Origin: Secundilactobacillus odoratitofui DSM 19909 = JCM 15043
Lineage (GTDB): Bacteria; Bacillota; Bacilli; Lactobacillales; Lactobacillaceae
Direction of reading: 5' to 3'
DNA: 64,000 nucleotides
Assembly: GCF_001434895.1 (NCBI RefSeq)
Contig: NZ_AZEE01000001.1
Coordinates: forward strand, 1-64,000
Part shown: piece by piece, positions 21,911 to 30,103 of the stretch
How positions within the stretch are numbered: position 1 is the first letter of the stretch
Layout of the letters: each line of letters begins with the position of its first letter
Made by a program: the position numbers and the translations under genes
The notes under the pieces: model-generated
What the model saw: only the letters and a program-made list of their open reading frames with translations
The model's database searches: none
What the model was told of the DNA's origin: nothing

Positions 21911-22765
21911 TTAATTTTTCGCCTTCACGGCTTTTTTTGAAAAAGGGTTACCTTCAAGATACATTGGAATCTGACTGCCAAGTCGACGTCGATAGAGCAT
22001 CAACCCAATCGCACCGACAAACAAAACAACCGACAATAATTGTGACACGCGAATAACGTTCATCAACATTAAACTATCTGTCCGCATGCCTTCGATGAAG
22101 AATCGGCCAAATGAATACCAAATGACGTAGCTTAGAAAGACCTCTCCCTGTTTAAAGAGCCCAGTTCGGTGTCGCAGACTCATTAAAACAATGAACCCGA
22201 GAATATCCCAAGTTGATTCATATAAAAACGTTGGTTGCCGATAAGCGCCATTAATGAACATCTGGTTGATAATAAATTGAGGTAAATGTAAACCTTGTAA
22301 AAAGCTCAAGCTCGTAATCTGACCGAAAGCTTCTTGGTTCATAAAGTTGCCCCAGCGTCCAATCCCTTGGGCCATGATAACGGTTGGCGCCGCAATATCT
22401 AACATTAACCATACTGGTATAAATCGTGCACGGCAAAAGAAAAACACAACCAAACCGGCACCAATCAGCGAACCATAAATGGCAATTCCACCATCCCAAA
22501 TTCGGATAATTTCGCCCAAGTGTTTCGAATAATACGGCCATTCAAACGCAACGTAATAAGCACGCGCTGCGATAATGGCCGCCGGTAACGCCCACAAAAT
22601 CATATCGTAAATGTCATCAGCATCAACCGAACGTCGATTGCCCTCGCGGACTGCTAAATATACCGCAATAATAACGGCACTAGCAATGAAAATACCATAC
22701 CAGTGAACCTCTATTGGACCCAAGTGAAATGCAATTGGGTTCAATGCTGCCAAAACTCCCCGCAA
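21911..22765 (-). CDS. lgt: Prolipoprotein diacylglyceryl transferase
   Basis: Polytopic membrane enzyme that moves diacylglycerol from phosphatidylglycerol to the lipobox cysteine of prelipoproteins. Family motifs are visible: [10 protein letters not shown] near the N-terminus, [20 protein letters not shown] and [16 protein letters not shown] place the start at TTG 22765 (284 residues) because AGAGG lies eight nt upstream; a GTG at 22774 overlaps that site. Lies between hprK and gpsA, as in other Firmicutes. Confidence 0.93.
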   Translation of the reverse strand: MRGVLAALNPIAFHLGPIEVHWYGIFIASAVIIAVYLAVREGNRRSVDADDIYDMILWALPAAIIAARAYYVAFEWPYYSKHLGEIIRIWDGGIAIYGSLIGAGLVVFFFCRARFIPVWLMLDIAAPTVIMAQGIGRWGNFMNQEAFGQITSLSFLQGLHLPQFIINQMFINGAYRQPTFLYESTWDILGFIVLMSLRHRTGLFKQGEVFLSYVIWYSFGRFFIEGMRTDSLMLMNVIRVSQLLSVVLFVGAIGLMLYRRRLGSQIPMYLEGNPFSKKAVKAKN

Positions 22766-22803
22766 GGATGCCACCTCTTAACTTCTCTTATAGTGAATCT
22801 TAA

Positions 22804-23748
22804 CTATTTAGATTTTTTATTTGAATTTTGTTGAATCAACCGGTTCAAATTCTGATCAAAAACTTTAGTGGCATCGTAACCCATCGAACGCGCACGGAAA
22901 TTCATGGCAGCGGCTTCGATAATAATGGCTAAGTTACGACCAGTTTTGACCGGAATGGAGATTTTAGGAATCTCAACGTCGAAAATCTTTTGCGTTTCGT
23001 CGCCATTACCGAGTCGATCAAACCGTTTATCAGCCGACCAAGCTTCCAAGTGAACAATCAGTTCGATATCAGTTTCACTTCGAACAGCTCCAGCACCAAA
23101 CAAGTTCATGACATCAATGATACCGATCCCTCGAATTTCAAGTAAATGGGCTAAGATAGCTGGCGCTGCACCAACTAAGGTTTGTTCATCCTGTTGATAA
23201 ACTTCAACACGGTCATCCGCAATTAACCGGTGACCACGCTTAACCAATTCCAGCGCGGTTTCACTTTTCCCAACCCCTGAATCACCAGTGATCAAAACGC
23301 CGACGCCATAGATATCAACGAGAACCCCGTGAAGCGATTGTCGTTCTGCCAACTGGCCTTCAAGGTAGTTCGTCATATTACTTAAGACCCGAGACGTTGT
23401 CATCTTAGTCCCCAAAATGGGAATCTGATTTTCTTTGGCCGCTTGTAAGAGTTCCTCTGGTGGTTCGAGTTGCGTCGAAATCACAAACGCTGGCGTTTCT
23501 GGTTGACACATTTGACGCATGACACTCAATAGCTCATCATGACTCATTCCCTTGGCAAAGGAAGTCTCCGTAATACCAAGAAGTTGAACTCGCTTAGCTG
23601 GATAATAGTTAAAATAGCCAGTTAATTCGAGACCCGGTCGTGAGATATCACTCGTTGAAATTTCGCGATCATCCAGTAAATCATCACCGTATATCACATC
23701 CAGCCGAATGTTTTCAACCAGGTCAGCAACTGTTACACTATCTGCCAA
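22804..23748 (-). CDS. hprK: HPr kinase/phosphorylase
   Basis: Bifunctional sensor that phosphorylates HPr at Ser46 when fructose-1,6-bisphosphate and ATP are high, so that HPr(Ser-P) activates CcpA. The best start is a TTG at 23748, giving 314 residues beginning ADSVTVADL, which matches known lactobacillar HprK; a GTG at 23772 has no ribosome site. Key residues are visible: His140, the P-loop GDSGVGKS (155-162), Asp178-Asp179 and the LEIRGIGIIDV signature. Upstream of lgt-gpsA. Candidate cre sites elsewhere in the window would be its indirect targets. Confidence 0.95.
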   Translation of the reverse strand: MADSVTVADLVENIRLDVIYGDDLLDDREISTSDISRPGLELTGYFNYYPAKRVQLLGITETSFAKGMSHDELLSVMRQMCQPETPAFVISTQLEPPEELLQAAKENQIPILGTKMTTSRVLSNMTNYLEGQLAERQSLHGVLVDIYGVGVLITGDSGVGKSETALELVKRGHRLIADDRVEVYQQDEQTLVGAAPAILAHLLEIRGIGIIDVMNLFGAGAVRSETDIELIVHLEAWSADKRFDRLGNGDETQKIFDVEIPKISIPVKTGRNLAIIIEAAAMNFRARSMGYDATKVFDQNLNRLIQQNSNKKSK

Positions 23749-23818
23749 ATCATTACCCGCCACTGATGCCACAAAAATAATGGTCAGTTTGATTCCCGAT
23801 TAGCCAACGGGAGGTTTT

Positions 23819-23953
23819 ATGAACATCACTAAACGTATCGTCAATTTAGCTAATTGTCATCAGCAGCAGGACACCCTTCTTTCTGATTTGACGATCTATT
23901 TTAGTAACCAATTAAACGCATTAATCAGTATTACCGTGACCCACGTAGTTTGA
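23819..23953 (+). CDS. Possible small protein (44 residues), unconfirmed
   Basis: A plus-strand frame of 44 codons starts at ATG 23819, four nt after a GGGAGG ribosome site. It begins MNITKRIVNLAN, has no recognised domain and is not clearly hydrophobic. It fills the hprK-yvlD gap and its last third runs antisense to the end of yvlD. No promoter is obvious. It may be chance; the good ribosome site is the only positive evidence. Confidence 0.2.
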   Translation: MNITKRIVNLANCHQQQDTLLSDLTIYFSNQLNALISITVTHVV

Positions 23954-24277
23954 AATAATCGTATTACATAGCGACATCAACACAGCGACGAGCATCGAAG
24001 CTCCGAACGAACTAAACCGAAAGTCCTGTCCAACGAGTGCGGCTGTCAATTGCAACATCAAACCATTGATCACGATACTGAAAAGCCCCAGCGTCACCAC
24101 CGTGATAGGTAATGACAAAATCATTAAAAACGGTTTAACTAGCGCGTTCAAAATTGCGAGCACTAAACTTGCAAGTAATGCGATCCATGGGCTAGCAACA
24201 AAAAAGAGACTCTTTAAAAAACCTGCGAGTGCCATAAAAAGCACTGCGTTAATTAATATTCGAACCCAAAATTTCAT
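23921..24277 (-). CDS. yvlD: YvlD-like phage-holin-family membrane protein
   Basis: A 118-residue protein with four hydrophobic segments, matching the YvlD family (named phage holin family 4 superfamily by homology only). Such proteins are often co-transcribed with PspC proteins and belong to cell-envelope stress modules in B. subtilis (yvlABCD). It follows pspC by 12 nt and precedes hprK, the same neighbourhood as in B. subtilis. Ribosome site is weak. Precise function unknown. Confidence 0.85.
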   Translation of the reverse strand: MKFWVRILINAVLFMALAGFLKSLFFVASPWIALLASLVLAILNALVKPFLMILSLPITVVTLGLFSIVINGLMLQLTAALVGQDFRFSSFGASMLVAVLMSLCNTIISNYVGHGNTD

Positions 24278-24289
24278 ATTCTCTACAAC

Positions 24290-24580
24290 TCACTTTTTAT
24301 CAGTATCTTCCTCAGTAACGTCGTGGAGCTCTTTTCGTGATTGTGACTGATCAGCGTTCCAAAAGTGACTTTGCCGCTGTGTACCAGTGTTTTCGGGAAT
24401 AATAACGGTGAGTAGTAGGTAAACTAACAGACCGAATACAACGTGCCCAGGAAAAATGGTCAGTACAACGAAAATGATTCGTACCAGTGTTGCACTGATG
24501 CCAAAGTACGCTGCTAAGCCGCCCAAAACGCCCGTAAAAATTCGGTCAGAGGAACGTGTTAATCGTCGTTTGCTATTCAT
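24290..24580 (-). CDS. PspC-domain envelope stress protein
   Basis: A 96-residue membrane protein: residues about 5-60 form the PspC domain (RLTRSSDRIFTGVLGGLAAY then two hydrophobic stretches), followed by a short charged tail. I use the ATG at 24580, with GAGGTGA upstream, rather than a TTG one codon earlier. Probable role in membrane-stress response together with yvlD; the LiaR/LiaS-type regulator is not in the window. Confidence 0.85.
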   Translation of the reverse strand: MNSKRRLTRSSDRIFTGVLGGLAAYFGISATLVRIIFVVLTIFPGHVVFGLLVYLLLTVIIPENTGTQRQSHFWNADQSQSRKELHDVTEEDTDKK

Positions 24581-24613
24581 CAAAAAATCACCTCATTTCT
24601 AGTTACCAATTAC

Positions 24614-24642
24614 AGAATAGATAATGTGACGCTCGAAAGCAA
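24614..24642 (-). promoter_or_regulatory. Candidate promoter of pspC-yvlD
   Basis: TTGCTT (24637-24642) and TATTCT (24614-24619) are 17 nt apart on the minus strand, about 35 nt before the pspC start. Confidence 0.5.
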
Positions 24643-24936
24643 GTGAAGAAACCGATTTAACACGATTTATTAACATAAACAGCCTTAAAATGTAATCGAT
24701 TACATTCTTGAAGGCGTGATGACCTTTTTATCGATCTGATTCTCAATTCAACGGTAGATTTGTCAGAGAATCTTATGGTGAATTATCCAAGTCATGAGGC
24801 ATAAACAGCCTTCCCTGATGGTGGTTTGGCGTCAAATTGACGACTCAGAAAACGCCGCCGTTTCTTCAATCAGAAACTGACGACGTTTTTGAACATAATA
24901 TTCAGGTCCTGCATGACCCTTTTTGATTTGAAATTT
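24643..24936. other. Gene-free region between phoU and pspC with palindrome and direct repeats
   Basis: No credible gene is seen. It holds a perfect 18-bp palindrome aatgtaatcgattacatt (24689-24706) flanked by gcctt/aaggc arms, a 13-bp direct repeat cataaacagcctt at 24674 and 24800, a gattctc/gagaatc inverted repeat, and the phoU terminator hairpin at 24848-24889. The palindrome could be a repressor site for pspC or part of a degraded repeat element. Confidence 0.5.
24848..24889. terminator. Terminator of the pst-phoU operon
   Basis: A stem of about 15 bp with G-U pairs and one bulge (24848-24863 with 24872-24889) has A- and T-runs on both flanks. It lies 48 nt after the phoU stop. Confidence 0.7.
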
Positions 24937-25599
24937 TTACTTCATCAGCTTTAATTCAATGATTTTACCCGTCTTTAAGTAGACGATCCACTCACCAACA
25001 TTGGTCAAGTAATCCGCAATTCGGATCAGGTCACCAGCAACACGGTTATAGTTCATGGCCGCAATTAACACTTCGGAATCCTTGGTAATTTGGTCGTAAC
25101 TTTCACGCATAATTTGATCATGAAAATCGATCAACTGATCGTTAATTGTGACTAAATCTTTAGCCGCAACCTCATCCTTGTCAACGTACGCTTGAATCGC
25201 CCGCTTAACCATATCCGTTGTCAATTGTCCCATTTGGGCAATCTGGGATTCAATTGACGCAACCCGAGTATTTCCCTTCACCTCAATTGTGGCATAGGCG
25301 ATATTACGAGCATGATCCCCCGCTCGTTCCAAATCGGACACTGCCTTTAGAATCGTCACAACTTCCCTAAGATCCGTCGTCACAGGTTGATACAGAGCAA
25401 TGATCTCAAATGACTTGGATTCCAAGCGAATCTCACGTTCGTTAATATCGTGGTCGTGATCAATAATTTGTTGGGCAGCGGCGCGATCGTGGTTGATAAA
25501 AGCGTCTACTGATTGCTGGACCACGTTACTCACCAAGATGCCCATCTCCGTGAAGCCGTTATCTAGCTCGTCTAATTCTTCGTCAAATAACCGTCTCAT
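24937..25599 (-). CDS. phoU: Phosphate uptake regulator PhoU
   Basis: Two-repeat helical protein (220 residues) that links Pst transporter activity to PhoR signalling and limits phosphate uptake. Each half carries the PhoU pattern of an acidic helix and DLERAGDHARNIA (near 90) or VAGDLIRIADYLTNVGE (near 190), which form metal clusters. I choose the second of two adjacent ATGs (25599), six nt after GGAGG. Last gene of the pst operon, 15 nt after the second pstB. Confidence 0.95.
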   Translation of the reverse strand: MRRLFDEELDELDNGFTEMGILVSNVVQQSVDAFINHDRAAAQQIIDHDHDINEREIRLESKSFEIIALYQPVTTDLREVVTILKAVSDLERAGDHARNIAYATIEVKGNTRVASIESQIAQMGQLTTDMVKRAIQAYVDKDEVAAKDLVTINDQLIDFHDQIMRESYDQITKDSEVLIAAMNYNRVAGDLIRIADYLTNVGEWIVYLKTGKIIELKLMK

Positions 25600-25614
25600 C
25601 ATTTTCCTCCATTA

Positions 25615-26370
25615 CTAACCGAAGCGACCACTAATGTAATCCTCAGTTGCTTTTTTAGCTGGGTTCATAAAAATTTTTTTAGTATCATCAACTTCGACAA
25701 TTTCGCCGTCCATGAAGAAGGCCGTTCGATCAGCGATACGTGACGCCTGCTGCAAATTATGGGTCACCGTAATAATCGTATAATCGGTTCTTAATTTTAA
25801 CAAAGTCGCTTCGATTTGGCTACTTGAGATTGGATCCAACGCACTGGTGGGTTCATCAAGTAAGATAATTTCAGGCGATACTGCTAACACCCTGGCAATA
25901 CAAACTCGTTGCTGTTGACCACCTGAAAGTGATAGCGCACTTTCGTGGAGATGATCCTTAACTTCATCCCACACAGCTGCTTGTTTGAGGCTAGTTTCCA
26001 CAATCTCATCGAGTTGTTCGCGTTGCTGACTACCAGCTAACTTTAACCCAAAGGCCACATTGTCATAGATTGAAAACGGAAATGGGTTGGGTTGTTGAAA
26101 CACCATGCCAATTTCCTTACGTAAAGTCACTAAATCGGTCTGTGGCGCATAAATATTTTGACCGCGAAAGGCAATATCACCGGTGATCGTAACATTCGGA
26201 ATTAAATCATTCATCCGATTGAGCGTCCGCAGATAGGTTGATTTACTTGAACCTGACGGCCCAATCAAGGCGGTGATTCCCTTCTCCTCAAAACTAAGAT
26301 CAATGCCCTTTAATGCTTCGTGCTTGCCATAATAGACATGTAGGTCGTGCGTCTCTAAAATCGCTGTCAT
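25615..26370 (-). CDS. pstB: Phosphate ABC transporter ATP-binding protein PstB (copy with altered P-loop)
   Basis: Cytosolic ATPase of the Pst high-affinity phosphate importer, 251 residues. Q-loop VFQQPNPF, signature LSGGQQQR, Walker [13 protein letters not shown] and the switch histidine in VTHN are normal. The Walker A reads GPSGSSKST (37-45), with Ser42 where the consensus has Gly; the codon is AGT at 26245-26247. The neighbouring copy has the normal GPSGSGKST. Start ATG at 26370 with TAGGAG upstream. Two pstB genes in tandem are common in lactobacilli. Confidence 0.95.
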   Translation of the reverse strand: MTAILETHDLHVYYGKHEALKGIDLSFEEKGITALIGPSGSSKSTYLRTLNRMNDLIPNVTITGDIAFRGQNIYAPQTDLVTLRKEIGMVFQQPNPFPFSIYDNVAFGLKLAGSQQREQLDEIVETSLKQAAVWDEVKDHLHESALSLSGGQQQRVCIARVLAVSPEIILLDEPTSALDPISSSQIEATLLKLRTDYTIITVTHNLQQASRIADRTAFFMDGEIVEVDDTKKIFMNPAKKATEDYISGRFG

Positions 26371-26379
26371 CGTTATCTC

Positions 26380-27210
26380 CTATCCAAAATCGCCAGCAAC
26401 GTAATTATTGGTTAACTGAACCTTGGGCCGAGTAAAAATTTTTGAGGTTTCGTTATATTCAAGCGCCCGTCCCATGTTAAAGAAAGCTGTATAGTCACTA
26501 ATTCGAGCTGCTTGTTGCATGTTATGCGTCACGATTATAATGGTGTACTTCTGCTTAAGTGTCATCAAGGTTTCTTCAAGTTTCCCAGTTGAGATTGGGT
26601 CAAGCGCACTGGCCGGTTCGTCCAAGAGTAAAATATCTGGCTGTACTGCAATGGCGCGGGCAATGCAAAGTCGTTGTTGCTGTCCTCCGGAAAGTGCTAA
26701 GGCACTTTTTTGAAGGGAATCCTTCACTTCGTCCCAGATGGCCGCCTGTTTTAGGCTTGTTTCAACAATTTCATCCAGCGTCGCTTTATCAGTCACACCC
26801 CGTCGCCGAAGCGCAAACACGATATTGTCATAAATCGATTTTGAAAACGGATTTGGGCGCTGAAAGACCATGCCAATTCGGCGGCGCATTTCGTAAACGT
26901 CAATTTCGGGTTGATTCACATCAACACCACGATATAAGATTTGACCCTTAACCGTTGCGACGCCATCGTTCATACGATTGAGCGATCTTAAAAAGGTTGA
27001 TTTACCAGAACCAGAAGGGCCAATTAACGCTGTGATTTGATGTTCTGGAAACTTCAAATCACCCTCATGAATGGCCTCGTTTTCACCGTAAAAGACTCGC
27101 AACTGTTTCGTTTCCAAAACGATTGGTGAATCATGACGCTCACTTGGGTCAACAATATTTCTTTCGAGCCAGCTATCACCTTGATGCGGGCTAGTTGGAT
27201 TAATTAACAT
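26380..27210 (-). CDS. pstB: Phosphate ABC transporter ATP-binding protein PstB (canonical copy)
   Basis: ATPase subunit of the Pst importer, 276 residues. All nucleotide-binding motifs are canonical: Walker A GPSGSGKST (about 68), Q-loop [28 protein letters not shown] and VTHN. The N-terminus carries about 30 extra residues before the ABC domain compared with the other copy. Start ATG at 27210, six nt after GGAGG. It is 25 nt downstream of pstA and 9 nt upstream of the second pstB. Confidence 0.96.
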   Translation of the reverse strand: MLINPTSPHQGDSWLERNIVDPSERHDSPIVLETKQLRVFYGENEAIHEGDLKFPEHQITALIGPSGSGKSTFLRSLNRMNDGVATVKGQILYRGVDVNQPEIDVYEMRRRIGMVFQRPNPFSKSIYDNIVFALRRRGVTDKATLDEIVETSLKQAAIWDEVKDSLQKSALALSGGQQQRLCIARAIAVQPDILLLDEPASALDPISTGKLEETLMTLKQKYTIIIVTHNMQQAARISDYTAFFNMGRALEYNETSKIFTRPKVQLTNNYVAGDFG

Positions 27211-27235
27211 GAACTGCCTCCAATTCTGCCAGTCG

Positions 27236-28120
27236 TTAGCTAGCTGTCAAACGCTTAAATAATCGTTTCCCGACGAAACGAGCGAGTAGGTTAAATGCCA
27301 AAACTGAAATCACCAGTACGGCCGATGAGCCCGAAGAAATTGCCTTTGCATCGGGCATGATTCCCTCCGAATTAATTTTCCAAATATGAACGGCTAGCGT
27401 TTCGGCTGGTCGCATTGGGTTCAATGGACTGGTCATGTTGAATGGATTCCAATCCGCAAAATTTAAAGCAGGTGCACTTTGACCAGCGGTAAAGATCAAT
27501 GCTGCCGCTTCACCGAAGATTCGTCCCGCACTTAAAATCACTCCAGTTAAAATCGCCGGTAGCGCCGCCGGAACAATAATATGGGTCACCGTTTCCCACT
27601 TTGAAAGGCCGAGTGCCAAGCCGCCCTCACGCTGTGCGTTGGGAACGGCAGCCAGCGCTTCTTCAATGCTTCGAGTCAACAATGGGAGGTTGAAAAACGT
27701 CAGGGCAAAGGCGCCAGACAGAATTGAAAAGCCAAAGTCAAATTGCACAACGAAGATTAAAAAGCCAAACAATCCAACAACAACGGAAGGCAGTGAACTC
27801 AAAATCTCAATCGCGGTTCTGACTAATGCAGTTACCCAATTTTGTTTAGCATATTCGTTCAAATAAATCCCAGCACCCAAGGCAATGGGAAATGAGATCA
27901 GCATCGTTAGAATAAGTAGGTAAAACGAATTAAATAACTGAATCCCGATGCCACCACCACTCGTAAAGGCACGCGCTGGTGACGTTAAGAAGTGCCAGTT
28001 AATGGCTGGTAACCCACTAATGATAATGTAGCCTAGCAATGCTGCTAAAATGACGATGATAGTACCTGAAATAACGTAGAGGACCGAAATGGCGATCCGA
28101 TTACTTAGTTTGGGATTCAT
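27236..28120 (-). CDS. pstA: Phosphate ABC transporter permease PstA
   Basis: Inner-membrane permease of the Pst importer, 294 residues with about six transmembrane helices and the EAA-type coupling loop around EGGLALGLSKWETVTHIIVP. The start overlaps the pstC stop by four bases (ATGA), with AAGGGGG upstream, so the two permeases are translationally coupled. Confidence 0.96.
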   Translation of the reverse strand: MNPKLSNRIAISVLYVISGTIIVILAALLGYIIISGLPAINWHFLTSPARAFTSGGGIGIQLFNSFYLLILTMLISFPIALGAGIYLNEYAKQNWVTALVRTAIEILSSLPSVVVGLFGFLIFVVQFDFGFSILSGAFALTFFNLPLLTRSIEEALAAVPNAQREGGLALGLSKWETVTHIIVPAALPAILTGVILSAGRIFGEAAALIFTAGQSAPALNFADWNPFNMTSPLNPMRPAETLAVHIWKINSEGIMPDAKAISSGSSAVLVISVLAFNLLARFVGKRLFKRLTAS

Positions 28121-29043
28121 TTTGACATTGCCCCCTTACGTCCGATTAAGCGAATTACCAAGTTGAAAATTAGTGACATCACCAATAACACGAGTGCTAA
28201 TGACCACAACGCATTATTTTGTAATGACCCCATGACGGTGTTACCAATACCAGTCGTTAAGACAGAAGTCAGGGTTGAAGCCGGTGATACCAAACTGGTT
28301 GGTAATAAGGCAGCGTTACCAATCACCATTTGAACTGCTAATGCTTCACCGAATGCTCTGGCCATGCCAAAAACGATTGCCGTCAGCATCCCCGGAGTAG
28401 CCGCTCTCAAGATGACTTTATAAATTGTCTGCCATTGGGTCGCACCTAGTGCCAGTGCTGCTTCGCGATAGTACCGTGGCACAGCACGAAGGGCATCGAC
28501 ACTCATCGACGTCACCGTCGGCAAGATCATCACAAACAGGACACAGGTCCCGGACAAAATGCCAAACCCGCTACCACCGAATAGGCTCCGAGTCAGCGGC
28601 ACAATTACCGTCAACCCGATAAAACCGTAAACTACCGATGGAATCCCCACCAATAACTCAATCACCGGTTGTAAAATTTTAGCACCTCGTTGTGGTGAAA
28701 TCTCAGTCATGAAAATTGCGGCGCCAATTGCGAACGGCGTGGCAACTAACGCGGATAAGATGGTCACAATGAACGAGCCTGCAATCATGGGTAGCGCACC
28801 GACCTCTGGCTGTCCCTTGGCGTTCGTGACTGACGGATTCCAATTTTTCCCGGTAATAAAATCCACGAAACTCACGTGGTTGCTAAAAAACGTTGAAAAT
28901 CCCTTTGACGCGACGAAAATAATAATCGCGAACACGGTTACGGTGATCAACATTAACGCCAGAAAACTCACGCTTTTTCCCAAGCGTTCCAGCTTAGCGG
29001 CCTTTGATCGTTTTAATAGCTGTTTTTTCAACTGATTATTCAT
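28117..29043 (-). CDS. pstC: Phosphate ABC transporter permease PstC
   Basis: Second permease of the Pst importer, 308 residues. I start it at ATG 29043, five nt after GGGGAG; a longer frame reaching 29082 has no ribosome site. There are about six membrane segments and the coupling loop YREAALALGATQWQTIYKVI. It overlaps the end of pstS by eight bases and pstA by four. Confidence 0.95.
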   Translation of the reverse strand: MNNQLKKQLLKRSKAAKLERLGKSVSFLALMLITVTVFAIIIFVASKGFSTFFSNHVSFVDFITGKNWNPSVTNAKGQPEVGALPMIAGSFIVTILSALVATPFAIGAAIFMTEISPQRGAKILQPVIELLVGIPSVVYGFIGLTVIVPLTRSLFGGSGFGILSGTCVLFVMILPTVTSMSVDALRAVPRYYREAALALGATQWQTIYKVILRAATPGMLTAIVFGMARAFGEALAVQMVIGNAALLPTSLVSPASTLTSVLTTGIGNTVMGSLQNNALWSLALVLLVMSLIFNLVIRLIGRKGAMSK

Positions 29044-29923
29044 GGCTGCTCCCCACTTGCGAAATGGTACCGTGACCATCACGCGAAATTTTCATTTCAG
29101 AAATGCTAATATAGCCAAGTTGCTTGACGAGGGTCTTTTGAATCTTGGCCGATTGAATGTAGTGAATGAACGCAGTTGCTAATGGCTGCGGTTGGCGGCC
29201 AGTATACATATGCTCATACGACCAAATTTTCCAATGATTTGTGGTCACATTTTGGTTAGTTGGCGCCACACTGTTCAACGATACTGCCCGAACCGTTTTA
29301 TCAACGTACGAAAAGCCAACGTAACTAATTGCCCCCGGTGTGGTTGCTACGATTTGGCGAACCATGCCTGAGGAATCTTGTTCTTGAGCCGCAATACTGC
29401 GATGGCCGTTCAACCCATATTGTTCAAAAGTTGTTCGAGTTCCACTGCCTTGAGCGCGGTTTAAAATCACGATTTTTTGATGATGACCACCGACCTGCGA
29501 CCAATTCGTTACCCGGCCAGTGAAGATGGCAATCAGCTGTTTGGTTGTCAGGTGGCTGACCCCGACTTTAGGATTAACGATTGGTGTGATGCCAACCACT
29601 GCGACGCGATGATCGCGTAAACGACTGGGCACAATTCCCTTTTGCTGTTCCGCGAACACATCGGCGTTGCCGATATCCACTGCACCTTCTTGCACTTGGC
29701 TTAGCCCAGTCCCCGTGCCACCACCTTGAACGTTCACAAACGTCCCTAGATGCTGACCCGCGTAATCTTCACCCGCTGCTTCAACTAACGGTTGAAGTGC
29801 CGTTGAGCCAACAGCCGTAATGGTTTGGTTCGTATGACTGACCTGTCTGGTCTGATACGCCCAACCACCTAAAATAACGATACTGATTACCAGTAGAATC
29901 TCAATCCACCGCGCTTTTGACAT
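29036..29923 (-). CDS. pstS: Phosphate-binding protein PstS, signal-anchored without lipobox
   Basis: Extracytoplasmic phosphate receptor of the Pst system, 295 residues from ATG 29923 (GGAGGG eight nt upstream). Phosphate-contacting loops are visible: GSTALQPL, GGGTGTGLSQV and AQGSGTRTTFE. The N-terminus is a hydrophobic helix (about residues 6-22) without any cysteine, and the whole protein has none, so it cannot be a diacylglycerol-anchored lipoprotein; it is likely held by an uncleaved helix or released. First gene of the pst operon, behind PhoP-box repeats. Confidence 0.94.
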   Translation of the reverse strand: MSKARWIEILLVISIVILGGWAYQTRQVSHTNQTITAVGSTALQPLVEAAGEDYAGQHLGTFVNVQGGGTGTGLSQVQEGAVDIGNADVFAEQQKGIVPSRLRDHRVAVVGITPIVNPKVGVSHLTTKQLIAIFTGRVTNWSQVGGHHQKIVILNRAQGSGTRTTFEQYGLNGHRSIAAQEQDSSGMVRQIVATTPGAISYVGFSYVDKTVRAVSLNSVAPTNQNVTTNHWKIWSYEHMYTGRQPQPLATAFIHYIQSAKIQKTLVKQLGYISISEMKISRDGHGTISQVGSSHE

Positions 29924-29954
29924 GCGTTGTCCCTCCATCTCATCTTTCAAAATC

Positions 29955-30009
29955 AGTATACGAAAGCAATGTAAATGTCAGGCACACATCTTTGTAAATG
30001 TTTTGTAAA
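29955..30009 (-). promoter_or_regulatory. pst promoter with PhoP boxes
   Basis: On the minus strand TTTACA motifs lie at 30004-30009, 29993-29998 and 29970-29975; the first two are exactly 11 nt apart, the PhoP direct-repeat pattern. A -10 TATACT follows at 29955-29960 and no good -35 exists at normal distance, consistent with activation by PhoP. Confidence 0.75.
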
Positions 30010-30047
30010 TATTTTCGATTTTCATCTATACCATTCCGGATATAAAT

Positions 30048-30093
30048 AAAACCAGTCTAGGCATTTAATTGAATAAGCGCCTAGACCGGTTTT
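30048..30093. terminator. Terminator of the minJ-like/phoP/phoR operon
   Basis: A 15-bp stem with one mismatch (30048-30062 with 30079-30093) is followed on the minus strand by TTTTATTTATA. It separates phoR from the pst promoter. Confidence 0.8.
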
Positions 30094-30103
30094 ATTAATA
30101 TGT

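Noticed and set aside
26559-26951. 130-codon plus-strand frame antisense to pstB
   Set aside because: Lies wholly within a clear ABC ATPase gene and has no ribosome site or recognisable domain.
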